Positions 9,049-20,088 are shown, counted from the first letter of the stretch. The stretch is DNA of 64,000 bases from Streptococcus sanguinis (GCF_026781265.1 NZ_JAKUVC010000007.1:1-64000), one strand, 5' to 3'. Notes: generated from the letters alone by a model not told the origin. Numbers and translations are program-made.

Positions 9049-11004
9049 TTATTTAATGTGTTTTTCTAGCTCTTCTTGGGCTTTTTTGTTGGATGCTTCC
9101 TTTTCTTTTTCCCATTTCTTAAGAGCTGCTTCATAGTCTTTAGCTGTCACAATATCATTTTGGAGCTCCATGTTCTTAAAGACATAGACATCTCCTTTGA
9201 TTCCGACATAAGAGTAAGACTTGGTAAATGGCACGACCTTCTGAACAACTGGTGAACCACCCGCAGAAACACTAGGAATAACAATGGAGCTATCTGTCAG
9301 CCAAGCTTGAGCTGCTGCGTATTTGGTATAACGAGCGTCGGTATCTTGTTTTTCCTTATCTGCCTCATCCAATAACTCTTTGTATTCGTTCAAGCCGACT
9401 TTATTGACGATATCTTGATTTTTCCCTTTTTCTAAGCCTATATTATCCAGAATATCACCAGTTTCTGGGTTGAAAATATTCAGATAAGTTGATGGATCTT
9501 GATAATCCGCTGACCAGCCAGACATATTGAGGTCGTAGTCTTTCTGAGCTGCTGTTTCTGCAAAGTAGGCTGAATTATCGTAGTCATCTGTGGACATTTG
9601 CTGAACATCAATAACAACATTTTCTTGACCAAGCGCCGCTTCAACAGACTGCTTGAAAGAGTTGGTTCGCTGTACTAAGACTTTGTCAGTCTGATCCACA
9701 GGAACATCAATATGGATAGGGAATTCAACACCTTCTGCTTGTAAGGTTTCTTTAGCCTTAGCAAACTCTGCCTTAGCTTTATCAGCATTGTAGATGCTGT
9801 CTTGGGCATCTGTCAGTTTAACACCACTCCACTCATCGCCGTATGTAGGAAGTTTGCTCTCTACTTCATCTGAAAAGTCTTTGCCATCAATCTGCACGAA
9901 GCTAGGAGGAACTAGCAAGCTACGGATGAGTTTAGTTGCTCCATCTTTACCATTCATCTGAGCTCCAAAAGATGTCCTGTCAAAGGCAAAGTTAATCGCC
10001 TGACGGAAGTCTTTATTTTGAATAGCCGCTGTAGTCGATGTCTTCTGAGCATCTGTAGTCTTAGACGAATGATTATAAGCCTTACGATTCAGATTGAAGC
10101 CAAAGAAATAGCTGGTTGAGTTCTGTGGTGTGTAGATAATATTGTCTTTGTACTGCTTTTCTACAGAAGCGTAGTTAGAGCTTGTTGGGTAAAGCCGTGC
10201 TTGAGAATAGGCTCCGTCTGAGAAGTTGCGGATCAAGGATTCCTGATCTGAACCATCAAAATAAGTCAGCTTTATATTTTCAACCTTGACATTGTCCTTA
10301 TCCCAGTAGTTCTGGTTTTTAGCATATTCAATGACAGACTTAGAAGTAAAAGCCTTCAGAATATAAGGGCCATTATAAAGAATGGAAGAAGGTTTTACAG
10401 TACCAAAATCTTTTCCTTTTGATTCCAAGAATTCTTTGTTAATCGGAAAGAGAATCCCCATAGTCGTTTTAGAATTCCAATAACTTTCTGGCTGGTTAAG
10501 AGTATACTCGACCGTATAGTCATCGACAGCCTTGACGCCAACCGTTGAAAAGTCATTTGACTCACCCTTGACATAGGCATCCAAGCCTTTGATAGAGCTT
10601 TGGACAATTGGAAGGGCTTCTGATTTTTCATCTGCTGCGTGCTTCAAACCAGTGACAAAGTCTTGGGCTTTGACACTTTCATATTCCTCTCCATCTGAAG
10701 TGTACCATTTAGCATCTTTACGAAGCTTGTAGGTGTAAGTCAGACCATCCTTTGAAACAGTCCAGTCTTCCGCAATAGATGGAACCAGATTACCATACTT
10801 GTCATTTTCCAAAAGACCATCGACCAGATTTGAAGCCACATCAGAAGTCGTTGCCCGATTGGAATTTACATAGTCCAGGGTATCAGGATCAGCAATATAA
10901 ACATAAGAATAAGTATTGCTGGCACTAGAACTTCCACAAGCGGCTAAAATCAGTGCTGACACGACTGTCAGTCCAGTAATGGCAAACCATTTAGATTTTT
11001 TCAT
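9049..11004 (-). CDS. Oligopeptide-binding lipoprotein, third paralogue
   Basis: This is the promoter-proximal member of the three SBP_bac_5 lipoproteins, 651 residues. I choose the ATG at 11004 rather than the upstream ones because the AGGAGA ribosome site lies six bases before it and the protein then begins directly with a lipoprotein signal (MKKSKWFAITG...LILAAC). It shares the family blocks of its neighbours (YVYIADPDTLDYV, ESYWNSKTTMGILFP). The promoter carries a perfect inverted repeat over the -10 box. The last seven signal-peptide residues, SALILAA, resemble the S. gordonii pheromone SVFILAA. Confidence 0.9.
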   Translation of the reverse strand: MKKSKWFAITGLTVVSALILAACGSSSASNTYSYVYIADPDTLDYVNSNRATTSDVASNLVDGLLENDKYGNLVPSIAEDWTVSKDGLTYTYKLRKDAKWYTSDGEEYESVKAQDFVTGLKHAADEKSEALPIVQSSIKGLDAYVKGESNDFSTVGVKAVDDYTVEYTLNQPESYWNSKTTMGILFPINKEFLESKGKDFGTVKPSSILYNGPYILKAFTSKSVIEYAKNQNYWDKDNVKVENIKLTYFDGSDQESLIRNFSDGAYSQARLYPTSSNYASVEKQYKDNIIYTPQNSTSYFFGFNLNRKAYNHSSKTTDAQKTSTTAAIQNKDFRQAINFAFDRTSFGAQMNGKDGATKLIRSLLVPPSFVQIDGKDFSDEVESKLPTYGDEWSGVKLTDAQDSIYNADKAKAEFAKAKETLQAEGVEFPIHIDVPVDQTDKVLVQRTNSFKQSVEAALGQENVVIDVQQMSTDDYDNSAYFAETAAQKDYDLNMSGWSADYQDPSTYLNIFNPETGDILDNIGLEKGKNQDIVNKVGLNEYKELLDEADKEKQDTDARYTKYAAAQAWLTDSSIVIPSVSAGGSPVVQKVVPFTKSYSYVGIKGDVYVFKNMELQNDIVTAKDYEAALKKWEKEKEASNKKAQEELEKHIK

Positions 11005-11028
11005 GAGCATTCTCCTTCGCAATTCAGT

Positions 11029-11050
11029 ATATTGTATTATTATACAATAT
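11029..11050. promoter_or_regulatory. Perfect inverted repeat over promoter (candidate operator)
   Basis: Arms ATATTGTAT and ATACAATAT are perfect complements separated by TATT. The -10 box of the adjacent minus-strand promoter lies inside the repeat, as expected for a repressor site. I do not recognise the regulator. Confidence 0.55.
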
Positions 11051-11066
11051 TTTTTTGAAAAAGCAA
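11039..11066 (-). promoter_or_regulatory. Promoter of third binding-protein gene
   Basis: On the minus strand there is -35 TTGCTT (11061-11066), a 16 bp spacer and -10 TATAAT (11039-11044). The leader is about 25-30 bases. Confidence 0.7.
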
Positions 11067-11240
11067 ACACTTTATGTAAAAAAATAATAATTTTCTATTT
11101 TTCAGCCCTATAAGCTGTGTTTTTTCAAATATTTTTTAATTATTGTCATATTTTTCTATGCTAAACTTTATAAAAATGCGTTAAAAGTCAATATCGGCGC
11201 CTTTTTACATCTATTCTGTAATATTTTTATTATCCTTCAT

Positions 11241-11272
11241 TTGTGAAAGAAAAGAGCTTTTTATGATACAAT
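11241..11272 (+). promoter_or_regulatory. Promoter of dacA homologue
   Basis: An extended -10 TGATACAAT ends at 11272. A TTGTGA at 11241 is a loosely spaced -35. The start codon is 28 bases downstream, after a GGGGAAAG ribosome site. The rest of the gap 11067-11240 is AT-rich with nothing else I can support. Confidence 0.55.
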
Positions 11273-11299
11273 GGTTATATCTTGTTTTAGGGGAAAGAA

Positions 11300-12568
11300 A
11301 TGAAACGATTATTCCTATGTTTACTAGTTTTGGTCGGAATGACCGCCAGCAAGGTTGCAGCAGATGATTACAACATTGCCGCTAAAAGTGCAATGGCTGT
11401 GGATGCTACTTCTGGAAAGATTCTCTACGAAAAAAACGCAACTACACCAATTGAAGTTGGCTCTATTACCAATCTTTTGACCGTCTATCTGGTCTATGAA
11501 GCCATTGACAGAGGAGATCTGACTGCCGATACCTATGTTGATATTTCAGACTACGCCTACAATCTGACAGCTAATCCAAATATCAGTAATGTCCCTTTGG
11601 AAGCCAGACGTTACAAAGTCAAGGACTTGATTGCCGCGTCCTTGATGTCCAGCGCCAACAGTGCCACGATTGCTTTGGCTGAGAAGGTTGGGGGCAGCGA
11701 AGAAAATTTCGTCCAAATGATGAAAGCTAAGCTCAAAGAATGGGGAATCAAAGATGCAACTATTGTGAACTCCACCGGGCTGAATACTCTTCTTCTGGAA
11801 TACGCAACCGAAGAAACAGACTATACTGCCTCAGCTAGCACATCTAAAAAAAGCAAGGACACTGAAAACAAATTCAGCGCCTACGACTTGGCTGTTATCA
11901 GCCAACATCTGATTATGGACTTTCCTCAAGTGACAGACGTCACGTCCAAGTCCACAGCCAAATTTGCAGGGACGAGTCTGGAAAACTATAACTTCATGCT
12001 GGAAAACCAGTCCAACTTCCGATCAGGTGTGGACGGACTTAAAGCCGGCAGTTCGGATAAGGGAGGATCTTCCTTTGTTGCAACAACTACTGAAAATGGT
12101 ATCCGCATGATTACAGTTGTGCTGGACGTTGAGCAAACTGACGGCGACCCTTATGCGCGCTTTGTAGCCACAGCGTCTTTGATGAACTACGTTTCGCAAA
12201 ACTTCACTCAGACGACCATTGTGGCTGAGGGGGAAGCCTACAATAAAAGCCATTCAACCGTTATTGATGGCAAGCAAAAGACCGTTCCAGCCGTCGCCAG
12301 CAAGGATTTCACCATCATTGAGCGCATCGCCAATCAGGCTGAGCACAAGGTGGAATTTTCTACCAACGAAAAAGGCTTTCAAGCTCCGCTGAAAAAAAAT
12401 ACTGAACTCGGAACCTTGACCTATACCGACCCTGAACCGATCGGCCAAGGCTATCTGGAAAACAAAGCACCTTCTGTCACAATGGTGGCAGGCCAAGAGG
12501 TGGAAAAAAGTATTTTCTTCAAGGTCTGGTGGAATGACTTCGTCCGCTATGTCAACGAGAAACTATAA
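11300..12568 (+). CDS. dacA: DacA/PBP3-like D,D-carboxypeptidase homologue, active site degenerate
   Basis: This is a peptidase S11 (low-mass PBP) homologue of 422 residues with a signal peptide (about 1-21), a catalytic-type domain, a PBP5-like C-terminal domain and a terminal amphipathic membrane anchor (FFKVWWNDFVRYVNEKL). The family removes the terminal D-Ala from peptidoglycan pentapeptides. Here the SxxK motif reads SITN: S55 is present but the essential lysine position 58 is asparagine (codon AAT at 11471-11473). SxN is intact (S118-A-N120). The KTG motif reads K248-A-G. The frame is complete and the locus next to suf is the usual dacA position. So the fold is kept while carboxypeptidase activity is probably lost. 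Confidence 0.85.
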   Translation: MKRLFLCLLVLVGMTASKVAADDYNIAAKSAMAVDATSGKILYEKNATTPIEVGSITNLLTVYLVYEAIDRGDLTADTYVDISDYAYNLTANPNISNVPLEARRYKVKDLIAASLMSSANSATIALAEKVGGSEENFVQMMKAKLKEWGIKDATIVNSTGLNTLLLEYATEETDYTASASTSKKSKDTENKFSAYDLAVISQHLIMDFPQVTDVTSKSTAKFAGTSLENYNFMLENQSNFRSGVDGLKAGSSDKGGSSFVATTTENGIRMITVVLDVEQTDGDPYARFVATASLMNYVSQNFTQTTIVAEGEAYNKSHSTVIDGKQKTVPAVASKDFTIIERIANQAEHKVEFSTNEKGFQAPLKKNTELGTLTYTDPEPIGQGYLENKAPSVTMVAGQEVEKSIFFKVWWNDFVRYVNEKL

Positions 12569-12575
12569 AGAAAAG

Positions 12576-12597
12576 CCGCGAATCAAATGATTCGCGG
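12576..12597 (+). terminator. Terminator of dacA homologue
   Basis: Stem CCGCGAATC/GATTCGCGG is followed by TTGTTTTTGT on the plus strand, directly after the stop codon. Confidence 0.85.
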
Positions 12598-12692
12598 TTG
12601 TTTTTGTATACATTGTAAATGTTGGACTAGAACTAGCAAACTTCTTTGAATATTAACTCGCAATGCGGTTCTTCAAGCAGTGATTTAAAGTT

Positions 12693-14105
12693 TTACCCAA
12701 CTGATCCTTCCATTTCATAGCTAATAAGGCGGTTAAGCTCAACAGCATATTCCATAGGCAGTTCTTTGGTGAATGGCTCGACAAAGCCCATGACAATCAT
12801 TTCGGTGGCTTCGGATTCGGACAACCCCCGGCTCATGAGATAGTAGAGCTGCTCTTCTGAAATCTTAGAAACCTTAGCCTCATGCTCCAGAGCCACCTGA
12901 GAATTATGAATTTCATTAAAGGGAATGGTATCTGACGCAGAAATATCATCCATGATAATCGTATCACACTCAATATGGCTGACGGATTTCTGTGAATTCT
13001 TTCCAAAGGTCACTTGCCCGCGGTAGTCCACTTTACCTCCGCCCTTAGCAATAGACTTAGACACGATAGACGAGCTGGTATGCGGAGCATTGTGAATCAT
13101 CTTAGCCCCTGTATCTTGGTGCTGATTGGTATTGGCAAAGGCAATAGACAACATTGTTCCACGCGCTCCAGGCCCATCTAGATAGACAGACGGATATTTC
13201 ATAGTCGTTTTCGCACCTAGGTTCCCGTCAATCCACTCAACCGTTGCATCTTTCATAGCCCGCGCCCGCTTGGTCACGAGGTTGTAGACATTATCGGACC
13301 AGTTTTGAATAGTGGTGTAGCGCATATAGGCACCATCGAGGGCAAAAATTTCGACAATTGCCGCATGCAAGCTATTGCTGGAGTATGTCGGAGCAGTACA
13401 TCCTTCTACATAATGGACGCTAGCACCCTCATCAACGATAATCAAAGTCCGCTCAAACTGACCCGAATTTTCATTGTTAATCCGGAAATAAGTCTGCAAA
13501 GGAACATCTACCTTGACACCTTTTGGCACATAGATGAAGGTACCACCAGACCAGACGGCGGAGTTGAGAGCTGCTAGCTTGTTATCTGTTGGAGGAACCA
13601 GCTTAGCAAAATACTGCTTGAAAAGCTCTGGGTATTCCTTAAGAGCTGAGTCGGTATCCGTAAAGACGATGCCTAGCTTTTGGAACTCTTCCTTCATATT
13701 GTGGTAGACCACTTCGGACTCATACTGGGCAGCTGCACCAGCCAGGTAAGCTCGCTCTGCTTCTGGAATCCCAATCCGCTCAAAGGTTTCCTTAATCTTC
13801 TCAGGTACTTCATCCCAGCTTCTAGCTGGCTTATCAGAGGCCTTTTGGTAATAAATCAAGTCATCAAAATTAATCTCAGACAAATCCGGACCCCAAGTCT
13901 GCATTGGCATCTTCTTGAAAGTCTCGTAGGATTTGAGACGGAAATCCAGCATCCACTCTGGTTCATCCTTGGCTGCAGAAAGCTCACGAATGACCGCTTC
14001 ATTCAACCCTTTTCCTGTCGAGATAACAGGCTCAACATCGTCATGGAAACCAAACTTGTACTCACCGAGATCAATCGGTTTTGGTTCTACTCTTTCTTCT
14101 GACAT
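12693..14105 (-). CDS. sufB: Fe-S cluster assembly protein SufB
   Basis: This is the scaffold subunit of the SufBCD complex, where iron-sulfur clusters are built in the cytoplasm, 470 residues. It carries the SufB/SufD beta-helix core and the typical C-terminal segment with [17 protein letters not shown] and [17 protein letters not shown]. It is the last gene of the sufCDSUB operon, 17 bp after sufU. I do not see a convincing terminator between it and the convergent dacA homologue. All neighbours are Suf proteins, which fixes the role. Confidence 0.95.
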   Translation of the reverse strand: MSEERVEPKPIDLGEYKFGFHDDVEPVISTGKGLNEAVIRELSAAKDEPEWMLDFRLKSYETFKKMPMQTWGPDLSEINFDDLIYYQKASDKPARSWDEVPEKIKETFERIGIPEAERAYLAGAAAQYESEVVYHNMKEEFQKLGIVFTDTDSALKEYPELFKQYFAKLVPPTDNKLAALNSAVWSGGTFIYVPKGVKVDVPLQTYFRINNENSGQFERTLIIVDEGASVHYVEGCTAPTYSSNSLHAAIVEIFALDGAYMRYTTIQNWSDNVYNLVTKRARAMKDATVEWIDGNLGAKTTMKYPSVYLDGPGARGTMLSIAFANTNQHQDTGAKMIHNAPHTSSSIVSKSIAKGGGKVDYRGQVTFGKNSQKSVSHIECDTIIMDDISASDTIPFNEIHNSQVALEHEAKVSKISEEQLYYLMSRGLSESEATEMIVMGFVEPFTKELPMEYAVELNRLISYEMEGSVG

Positions 14106-14122
14106 AATTTCCTTTCATGTTC

Positions 14123-15791
<1,669 letters not shown>

Positions 15792-15819
15792 CTACTTACA
15801 CGGGACAAGGCCCAGCTTT

Positions 15820-17082
15820 TTATCTTTTTGCGAGAATAATATCGATATTTTCAATCATTTCATCACGGACTTCCTTAACAGGGATTTCCACAATCACTGA
15901 ACCTAAGAAGCCACGCACGACCAAGCGCTCTGCCGTCGCCTTATCAAGACCCCGACTCATGAGGTAGTACATATCTTCTGGATCTACCTGACCGATAGAA
16001 GCCGCGTGACCAGCTGTCACATCGTTTTCATCAATCAAGAGGATGGGATTAGCATCTGAGCGAGCTTGGTCAGATAGCATGAGAACCCGGCTTTCCTGCT
16101 GGGCATCTGCTCCCTTAGCCCCTTTGATAATATGACCGATACCATTGAAGGTCAAGATCCCTTTTTCCAGGATAACCCCGTGCTGCAGGATATTTCCGAT
16201 AGAGTTGCAGCCATAGTTAGTTACGCGGGTATCAATTCCCTGAACCTGCTTACCGCTGGAAAGAGCCACCACTTTCATATCCGCATGGCTACCCTTGCCA
16301 TAGAGGTCGCTATCAAAGTCAGCCACGACATTGCCTTCGTTCATAACGCCAATAGCCCAGTCAATCATAGCATCATTGTCCAGCTTACCGCGACGGCTGA
16401 TATAAGCCGTTACATTTTCGCCCAAGCGGTCAATAGCTGAAAACTTAATCTGAGCTCCAGCCTGAGCAATAACTTCGACAGTGATATTGGCTGTTACTGG
16501 AACAGAGCACTCACCGTAAGTTTCCAAGCGTTCCAAGTAGTTAACCTTGGAATGCTTGCCTGCGATAATCAAAATATGCTTGTTAAAAGGAACATCGCTT
16601 TCGCTGTCCTGATAAAAAATTCCTTCAATCGGCTGGTCAATCTCAACATTGTCCGGCACATAAAGAACTGCACCGCTGTTGAAATAGGCAGTGTGATAAG
16701 CCGCCAATTTGTCCTCGTCGTACTTGACCGCGGACATAAAATGCTTCTCTACCAACTCTGGAATTTCTTCCAAAGCTGTGTGGAAATCAGTGAAGACCAC
16801 ACCTTGGGCTGCCAAATCAGCCGGCAATTGCTCCAGAACAGTATGAGTTCCCACTTGGACAAGCTTGAGATTGTCATCTAGAGCTGTAAAGTCTGGAACA
16901 CTTGTCAGCGGCTCACTCTCTGAAATACGGCCGTCCCCCAGATTCCAGCGATGAAATTTAACCCGCTCAATACGCGGCAAATCTAACTGGTCAATCTTAT
17001 CAAAGGCTTGCTGGCGCAGTTGAAAGAGCCAATCCGGCTCCGCATGTAGCTGTGAAAATTCTTGAATTAATTCTTTAGTCAT
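15820..17082 (-). CDS. sufD: Fe-S cluster assembly protein SufD
   Basis: This partner of SufB and SufC in the scaffold complex has 420 residues. It shows the paralogous SufB/SufD core, with LPADLAAQGVVF in the N-terminal part and SRGLDKATAERLVVRGFLG near the C-terminus. The gene follows sufC by 41 bp and precedes sufS by 40 bp, in the normal Firmicute order C-D-S-U-B. Nothing is missing or fused. Confidence 0.94.
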   Translation of the reverse strand: MTKELIQEFSQLHAEPDWLFQLRQQAFDKIDQLDLPRIERVKFHRWNLGDGRISESEPLTSVPDFTALDDNLKLVQVGTHTVLEQLPADLAAQGVVFTDFHTALEEIPELVEKHFMSAVKYDEDKLAAYHTAYFNSGAVLYVPDNVEIDQPIEGIFYQDSESDVPFNKHILIIAGKHSKVNYLERLETYGECSVPVTANITVEVIAQAGAQIKFSAIDRLGENVTAYISRRGKLDNDAMIDWAIGVMNEGNVVADFDSDLYGKGSHADMKVVALSSGKQVQGIDTRVTNYGCNSIGNILQHGVILEKGILTFNGIGHIIKGAKGADAQQESRVLMLSDQARSDANPILLIDENDVTAGHAASIGQVDPEDMYYLMSRGLDKATAERLVVRGFLGSVIVEIPVKEVRDEMIENIDIILAKR

Positions 17083-17123
17083 GTCATTCTCCTATCTTTT
17101 ATCAAAGTCAAAAGAATGTTTGA

Positions 17124-17894
17124 CTAGGCTTCTTCGGTATAGGTGAAGCCCAACTCTTCAGCCAGCTTGGCATAGCCTTCTTTCTCCAAGCGGACTGCCA
17201 ATTCAGGACCGCCAGAAAGAACGACTTTACCATCCATCATGACATGAACCACATCTGGAGTGATATAGTTGAGCAGGCGTTGGTAGTGGGTGATAATCAT
17301 AGCACCAAAGCCTTCACCGCGCATAGCATTAACCCCTTTGGACACAACCTTAAGAGCATCGATATCCAGACCTGAGTCAATCTCATCCAAGAGTGCAAAA
17401 GTCGGCTCAAGCATGAGCAACTGCAGGATTTCATTGCGCTTCTTTTCACCACCGGAGAAACCTTCATTAAGATAACGCTCAGCCATTTCTTCTTTCATGT
17501 TGAGCAGTTCCATCTTTTCATCCAGCTTCATGATAAAGTCGCGGACGGAGATTTTTTCCTCGTCTTCCTTGCCAGCATTCATGGCTGCACGGAGAAACTC
17601 TGCATTAGTAATACCAGGAATTTCACTAGGGTACTGCATAGCAAGGAAGAGTCCCATGCGAGCACGCTCATCCACTTCCAATTCTAAGATATTGACTCCA
17701 TCAAAAAGCACTTCTCCTTGAGTCACTTCGTAGTTAGGATTGCCCATGATGGCTGCAGACAAGGTGGACTTCCCTGTTCCATTCGGGCCCATAATAGCTG
17801 CAACCTCTCCCGTTTTCAGAGTGAGATTCACCCCTTTGAGAATTTTTTTCTCTTCAATTTCAACATGAAGATCTTTGATTTCTAAGACAGACAT
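17124..17894 (-). CDS. sufC: Fe-S cluster assembly ATPase SufC
   Basis: This is the ABC-type ATPase that drives conformational change in SufBCD, 256 residues. I place the start at 17894 (MSVLEIKD) because an AGGA ribosome site lies just upstream and family members begin there; an in-frame ATG at 17930 would add a twelve-residue tail. Walker A GPNGTGKST, signature SGGEKKR and Walker B LLDEIDSGLD are intact. It is the first suf gene. A TATACT at 17934-17939 could be its -10 box, but I see no good -35. Confidence 0.93.
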   Translation of the reverse strand: MSVLEIKDLHVEIEEKKILKGVNLTLKTGEVAAIMGPNGTGKSTLSAAIMGNPNYEVTQGEVLFDGVNILELEVDERARMGLFLAMQYPSEIPGITNAEFLRAAMNAGKEDEEKISVRDFIMKLDEKMELLNMKEEMAERYLNEGFSGGEKKRNEILQLLMLEPTFALLDEIDSGLDIDALKVVSKGVNAMRGEGFGAMIITHYQRLLNYITPDVVHVMMDGKVVLSGGPELAVRLEKEGYAKLAEELGFTYTEEA

Positions 17895-17945
17895 TTCTTT
17901 TTCCTTTCTTTGCTTAGCTAATTTACACACTTTAGTATACCAAAA

Positions 17946-17964
17946 AAAAGCCCAAAAGGCTTTT
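17946..17964 (-). terminator. Terminator after rgpG-like gene
   Basis: Stem AAAAGCC/GGCTTTT is followed by eight T on the minus strand. It separates the mecA-rgpG unit from suf. Confidence 0.8.
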
Positions 17965-17983
17965 ATTTTGTTTAGAGCTATTC

Positions 17984-19150
17984 TTATTTATTCCTCTTTT
18001 GACGCCATTTCCGCCGAACTTCCTCTCGGTAGGAGGAATTCCCAATAAAGCGGAGAATATTGAGCAAAGGAGTACGATTAGGCCCCAAAACTCCGACCAG
18101 CTCAGCAAAGAGCTCAACACCCAGAAGTAAGCCAATCATCAAGAGCACGCCACCAATTCGACTGGAAACATTCAACAAGAGAGAAATCATGGCAAAGACC
18201 AGTGAAATCCCATAGATAACCAGCACCGTTCCTCGGTGAGTCAATCCCAAGGACAAGAGTCTATGGTGGAGATGGTGCTTGTCAGGCGTGTAGAACTTCT
18301 GACCAGACAGAGTACGGCGGATAATCGCCAGAAAAGTATCCGTAATCGGCACCCCTAGGATAATCATAGGGGTCACCACTGCAACAGCCGTCGCATTTTT
18401 CAGCCCTTGCAAGGACAGAACAGCAATCATAAAGCCGATGAAAAGGGCCCCCGTATCACCAAGATAGATGATAGCTGGGTGGTAATTGTAAGGGAAAAAA
18501 CCCGCAATTGACAAGACCAAGACGAAAATAGTCAGGGTCAAAAAGAGATTGTGCTGGGGCAAAAAGAAGTAAGAAACAATCCCCATCGTCACCAAGGAGA
18601 TAATGGACACTCCGCTCACCAGACCATCCAGACCGTCAATCAAATTAACCGCATTGGTAATAGAAATAATCCACACTACTGTCAAAATATAGGACAGCCA
18701 AGGCTCAAAATGCAGGAAAGGTCCGCCAAAAGGAATCTTAAAATCATCCAATCGGAAATCTGTCAGCCACCAGATTAGGCTGGCTGCTAGAACAATTCCC
18801 CCCATTTTCAGCAGAGGCGATAGTTCTTTGATATCATCAACCAGGCCTGTAAAGGCAATAATCAAACCACCTAGAACGACTGGCCAAACATAATCAAAAT
18901 AAGTCTGTCCAAAAAAATCTACAGCAACAATCTGCGGCATCAAGAGCAGAGTAGAGATAGAAAAGGCCGCTACAATCGCCAGCCCCCCACTGCTAGGCAT
19001 GGGCTTTTTATTGATGCGGCGAGCATTGGGATAATCTACCGCTCCAATCTTAAAGGCTAAGAGCCGAACCAAGGGTGTCAGAATCACCCCGATAAAAAAA
19101 GTTCCCAGCAATACCAAGATAAACTTTAAAGGAAAAGTAATCATAGGCAT
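17984..19150 (-). CDS. rgpG: Polyprenyl-phosphate GlcNAc-1-phosphate transferase (RgpG/TagO/WecA family)
   Basis: This multi-pass membrane enzyme attaches an amino-sugar 1-phosphate to undecaprenyl phosphate, the first step of rhamnose-glucose or teichoic polysaccharide synthesis, 388 residues. The family's acidic motifs are visible: DDIKELSP, NLIDGLDGL and the HHLHHRLL histidine loop. About eleven hydrophobic segments span the protein. It overlaps mecA. An ATG at 19144 gives a classical ATGA overlap with the mecA stop, the one at 19150 is two codons earlier, and the choice is open. The order mecA-rgpG-sufC is familiar from streptococci, which supports the symbol. Confidence 0.88.
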   Translation of the reverse strand: MPMITFPLKFILVLLGTFFIGVILTPLVRLLAFKIGAVDYPNARRINKKPMPSSGGLAIVAAFSISTLLLMPQIVAVDFFGQTYFDYVWPVVLGGLIIAFTGLVDDIKELSPLLKMGGIVLAASLIWWLTDFRLDDFKIPFGGPFLHFEPWLSYILTVVWIISITNAVNLIDGLDGLVSGVSIISLVTMGIVSYFFLPQHNLFLTLTIFVLVLSIAGFFPYNYHPAIIYLGDTGALFIGFMIAVLSLQGLKNATAVAVVTPMIILGVPITDTFLAIIRRTLSGQKFYTPDKHHLHHRLLSLGLTHRGTVLVIYGISLVFAMISLLLNVSSRIGGVLLMIGLLLGVELFAELVGVLGPNRTPLLNILRFIGNSSYREEVRRKWRQKRNK

Positions 19151-19893
19151 TCAACCTTCTGCAGGCCAGAGACCGCATCTGTCACCAAAAGCAGATGACC
19201 GTGCTCCTGCAGCACCGCCCGAGTGATATCTGAATCATCTGCAAATTCACGCATCTTAGCCAAAAGCCAAGCTGGATAGCGCTCTGGGAAGCTCTCAACA
19301 TCTACCAAAATCGTCAAATAATAAGCTGAATCATACTTATAAAGCTCTGATAAGTCAATCTTATAGTCCACCGTCTGGGCAAAAGCCGCAGCAGCCTTAA
19401 TATCTTCAAATCGTAGGATGTAGTAAATGTAACGCTCTGCATTTTCTGTCAACTGCTCATCGGCCGCCTCCTGAGAAAATTTCGCCCCTTCCTCTGCTTC
19501 AGCTGTTTCCAAAGATTGGACTGCTTCTATGTCTTCCTTACTCTTTTCAAAAATGCTCTTTTCCAATGTCTTGAGGAATTCATCTGGAGACATATGAGAC
19601 AGCTCGTCCATGTCTGGCAGATCTGCCAAATCCTCAAAGCTCAGATTCTTATCCAATTTAGACTTGGTAACAAAAACATCCACCTTATCCGGCTTAGGCG
19701 TCACACGGAAACTCAGCATACCGCTGTCCAAAAAATTATCCGGCATTTCCAACTCATCTAAGATGGTATAGAAAAACTCTTCCGTCTTTTCTTGGGGAAC
19801 TAAGAAATCGGCCATTTCCATGCCGCGCTCTTCCAAATCTTCCAGCTGAATCGTGATTTTTATGGTCGAATCACTAATCTGTTTCATTTCCAT
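19141..19893 (-). CDS. mecA: Adaptor protein MecA
   Basis: This adaptor hands substrates such as the competence sigma factor to the ClpC-ClpP protease, 250 residues. The N-terminal substrate-binding domain is clear (MEMKQISDSTIKITI, FLVPQEKTEEFFYTILDELE). An acidic central linker rich in E and A (about 115-150) leads to the ClpC-binding C-terminal domain. Its stop codon overlaps the next gene, so the pair is cotranscribed. Length fits the family. Confidence 0.94.
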   Translation of the reverse strand: MEMKQISDSTIKITIQLEDLEERGMEMADFLVPQEKTEEFFYTILDELEMPDNFLDSGMLSFRVTPKPDKVDVFVTKSKLDKNLSFEDLADLPDMDELSHMSPDEFLKTLEKSIFEKSKEDIEAVQSLETAEAEEGAKFSQEAADEQLTENAERYIYYILRFEDIKAAAAFAQTVDYKIDLSELYKYDSAYYLTILVDVESFPERYPAWLLAKMREFADDSDITRAVLQEHGHLLLVTDAVSGLQKVECL

Positions 19894-20017
19894 ATCTCTA
19901 CCTCATACACTTCTAGTCCTACTATTATACTAAAAAATCCCCCGTATTTCAAAAAATAGCTAGTATTGCTCTGAAAATGGAAGTTGTTGGAAAGAAAAGA
20001 TTCCTTACAAGAAAAAA

Positions 20018-20037
20018 CTCTCAGAAAATTCCGAGAG
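20018..20037 (-). terminator. Terminator after uppP
   Basis: Arms CTCTC/GAGAG with a ten-base loop are followed by six T in seven bases on the minus strand, about 50 bases past the uppP stop codon. Confidence 0.7.
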
Positions 20038-20088
20038 CTTCTTATTTCACTAGATGAGATAGTCAGAGAAACATTAAAATTAACTCTT

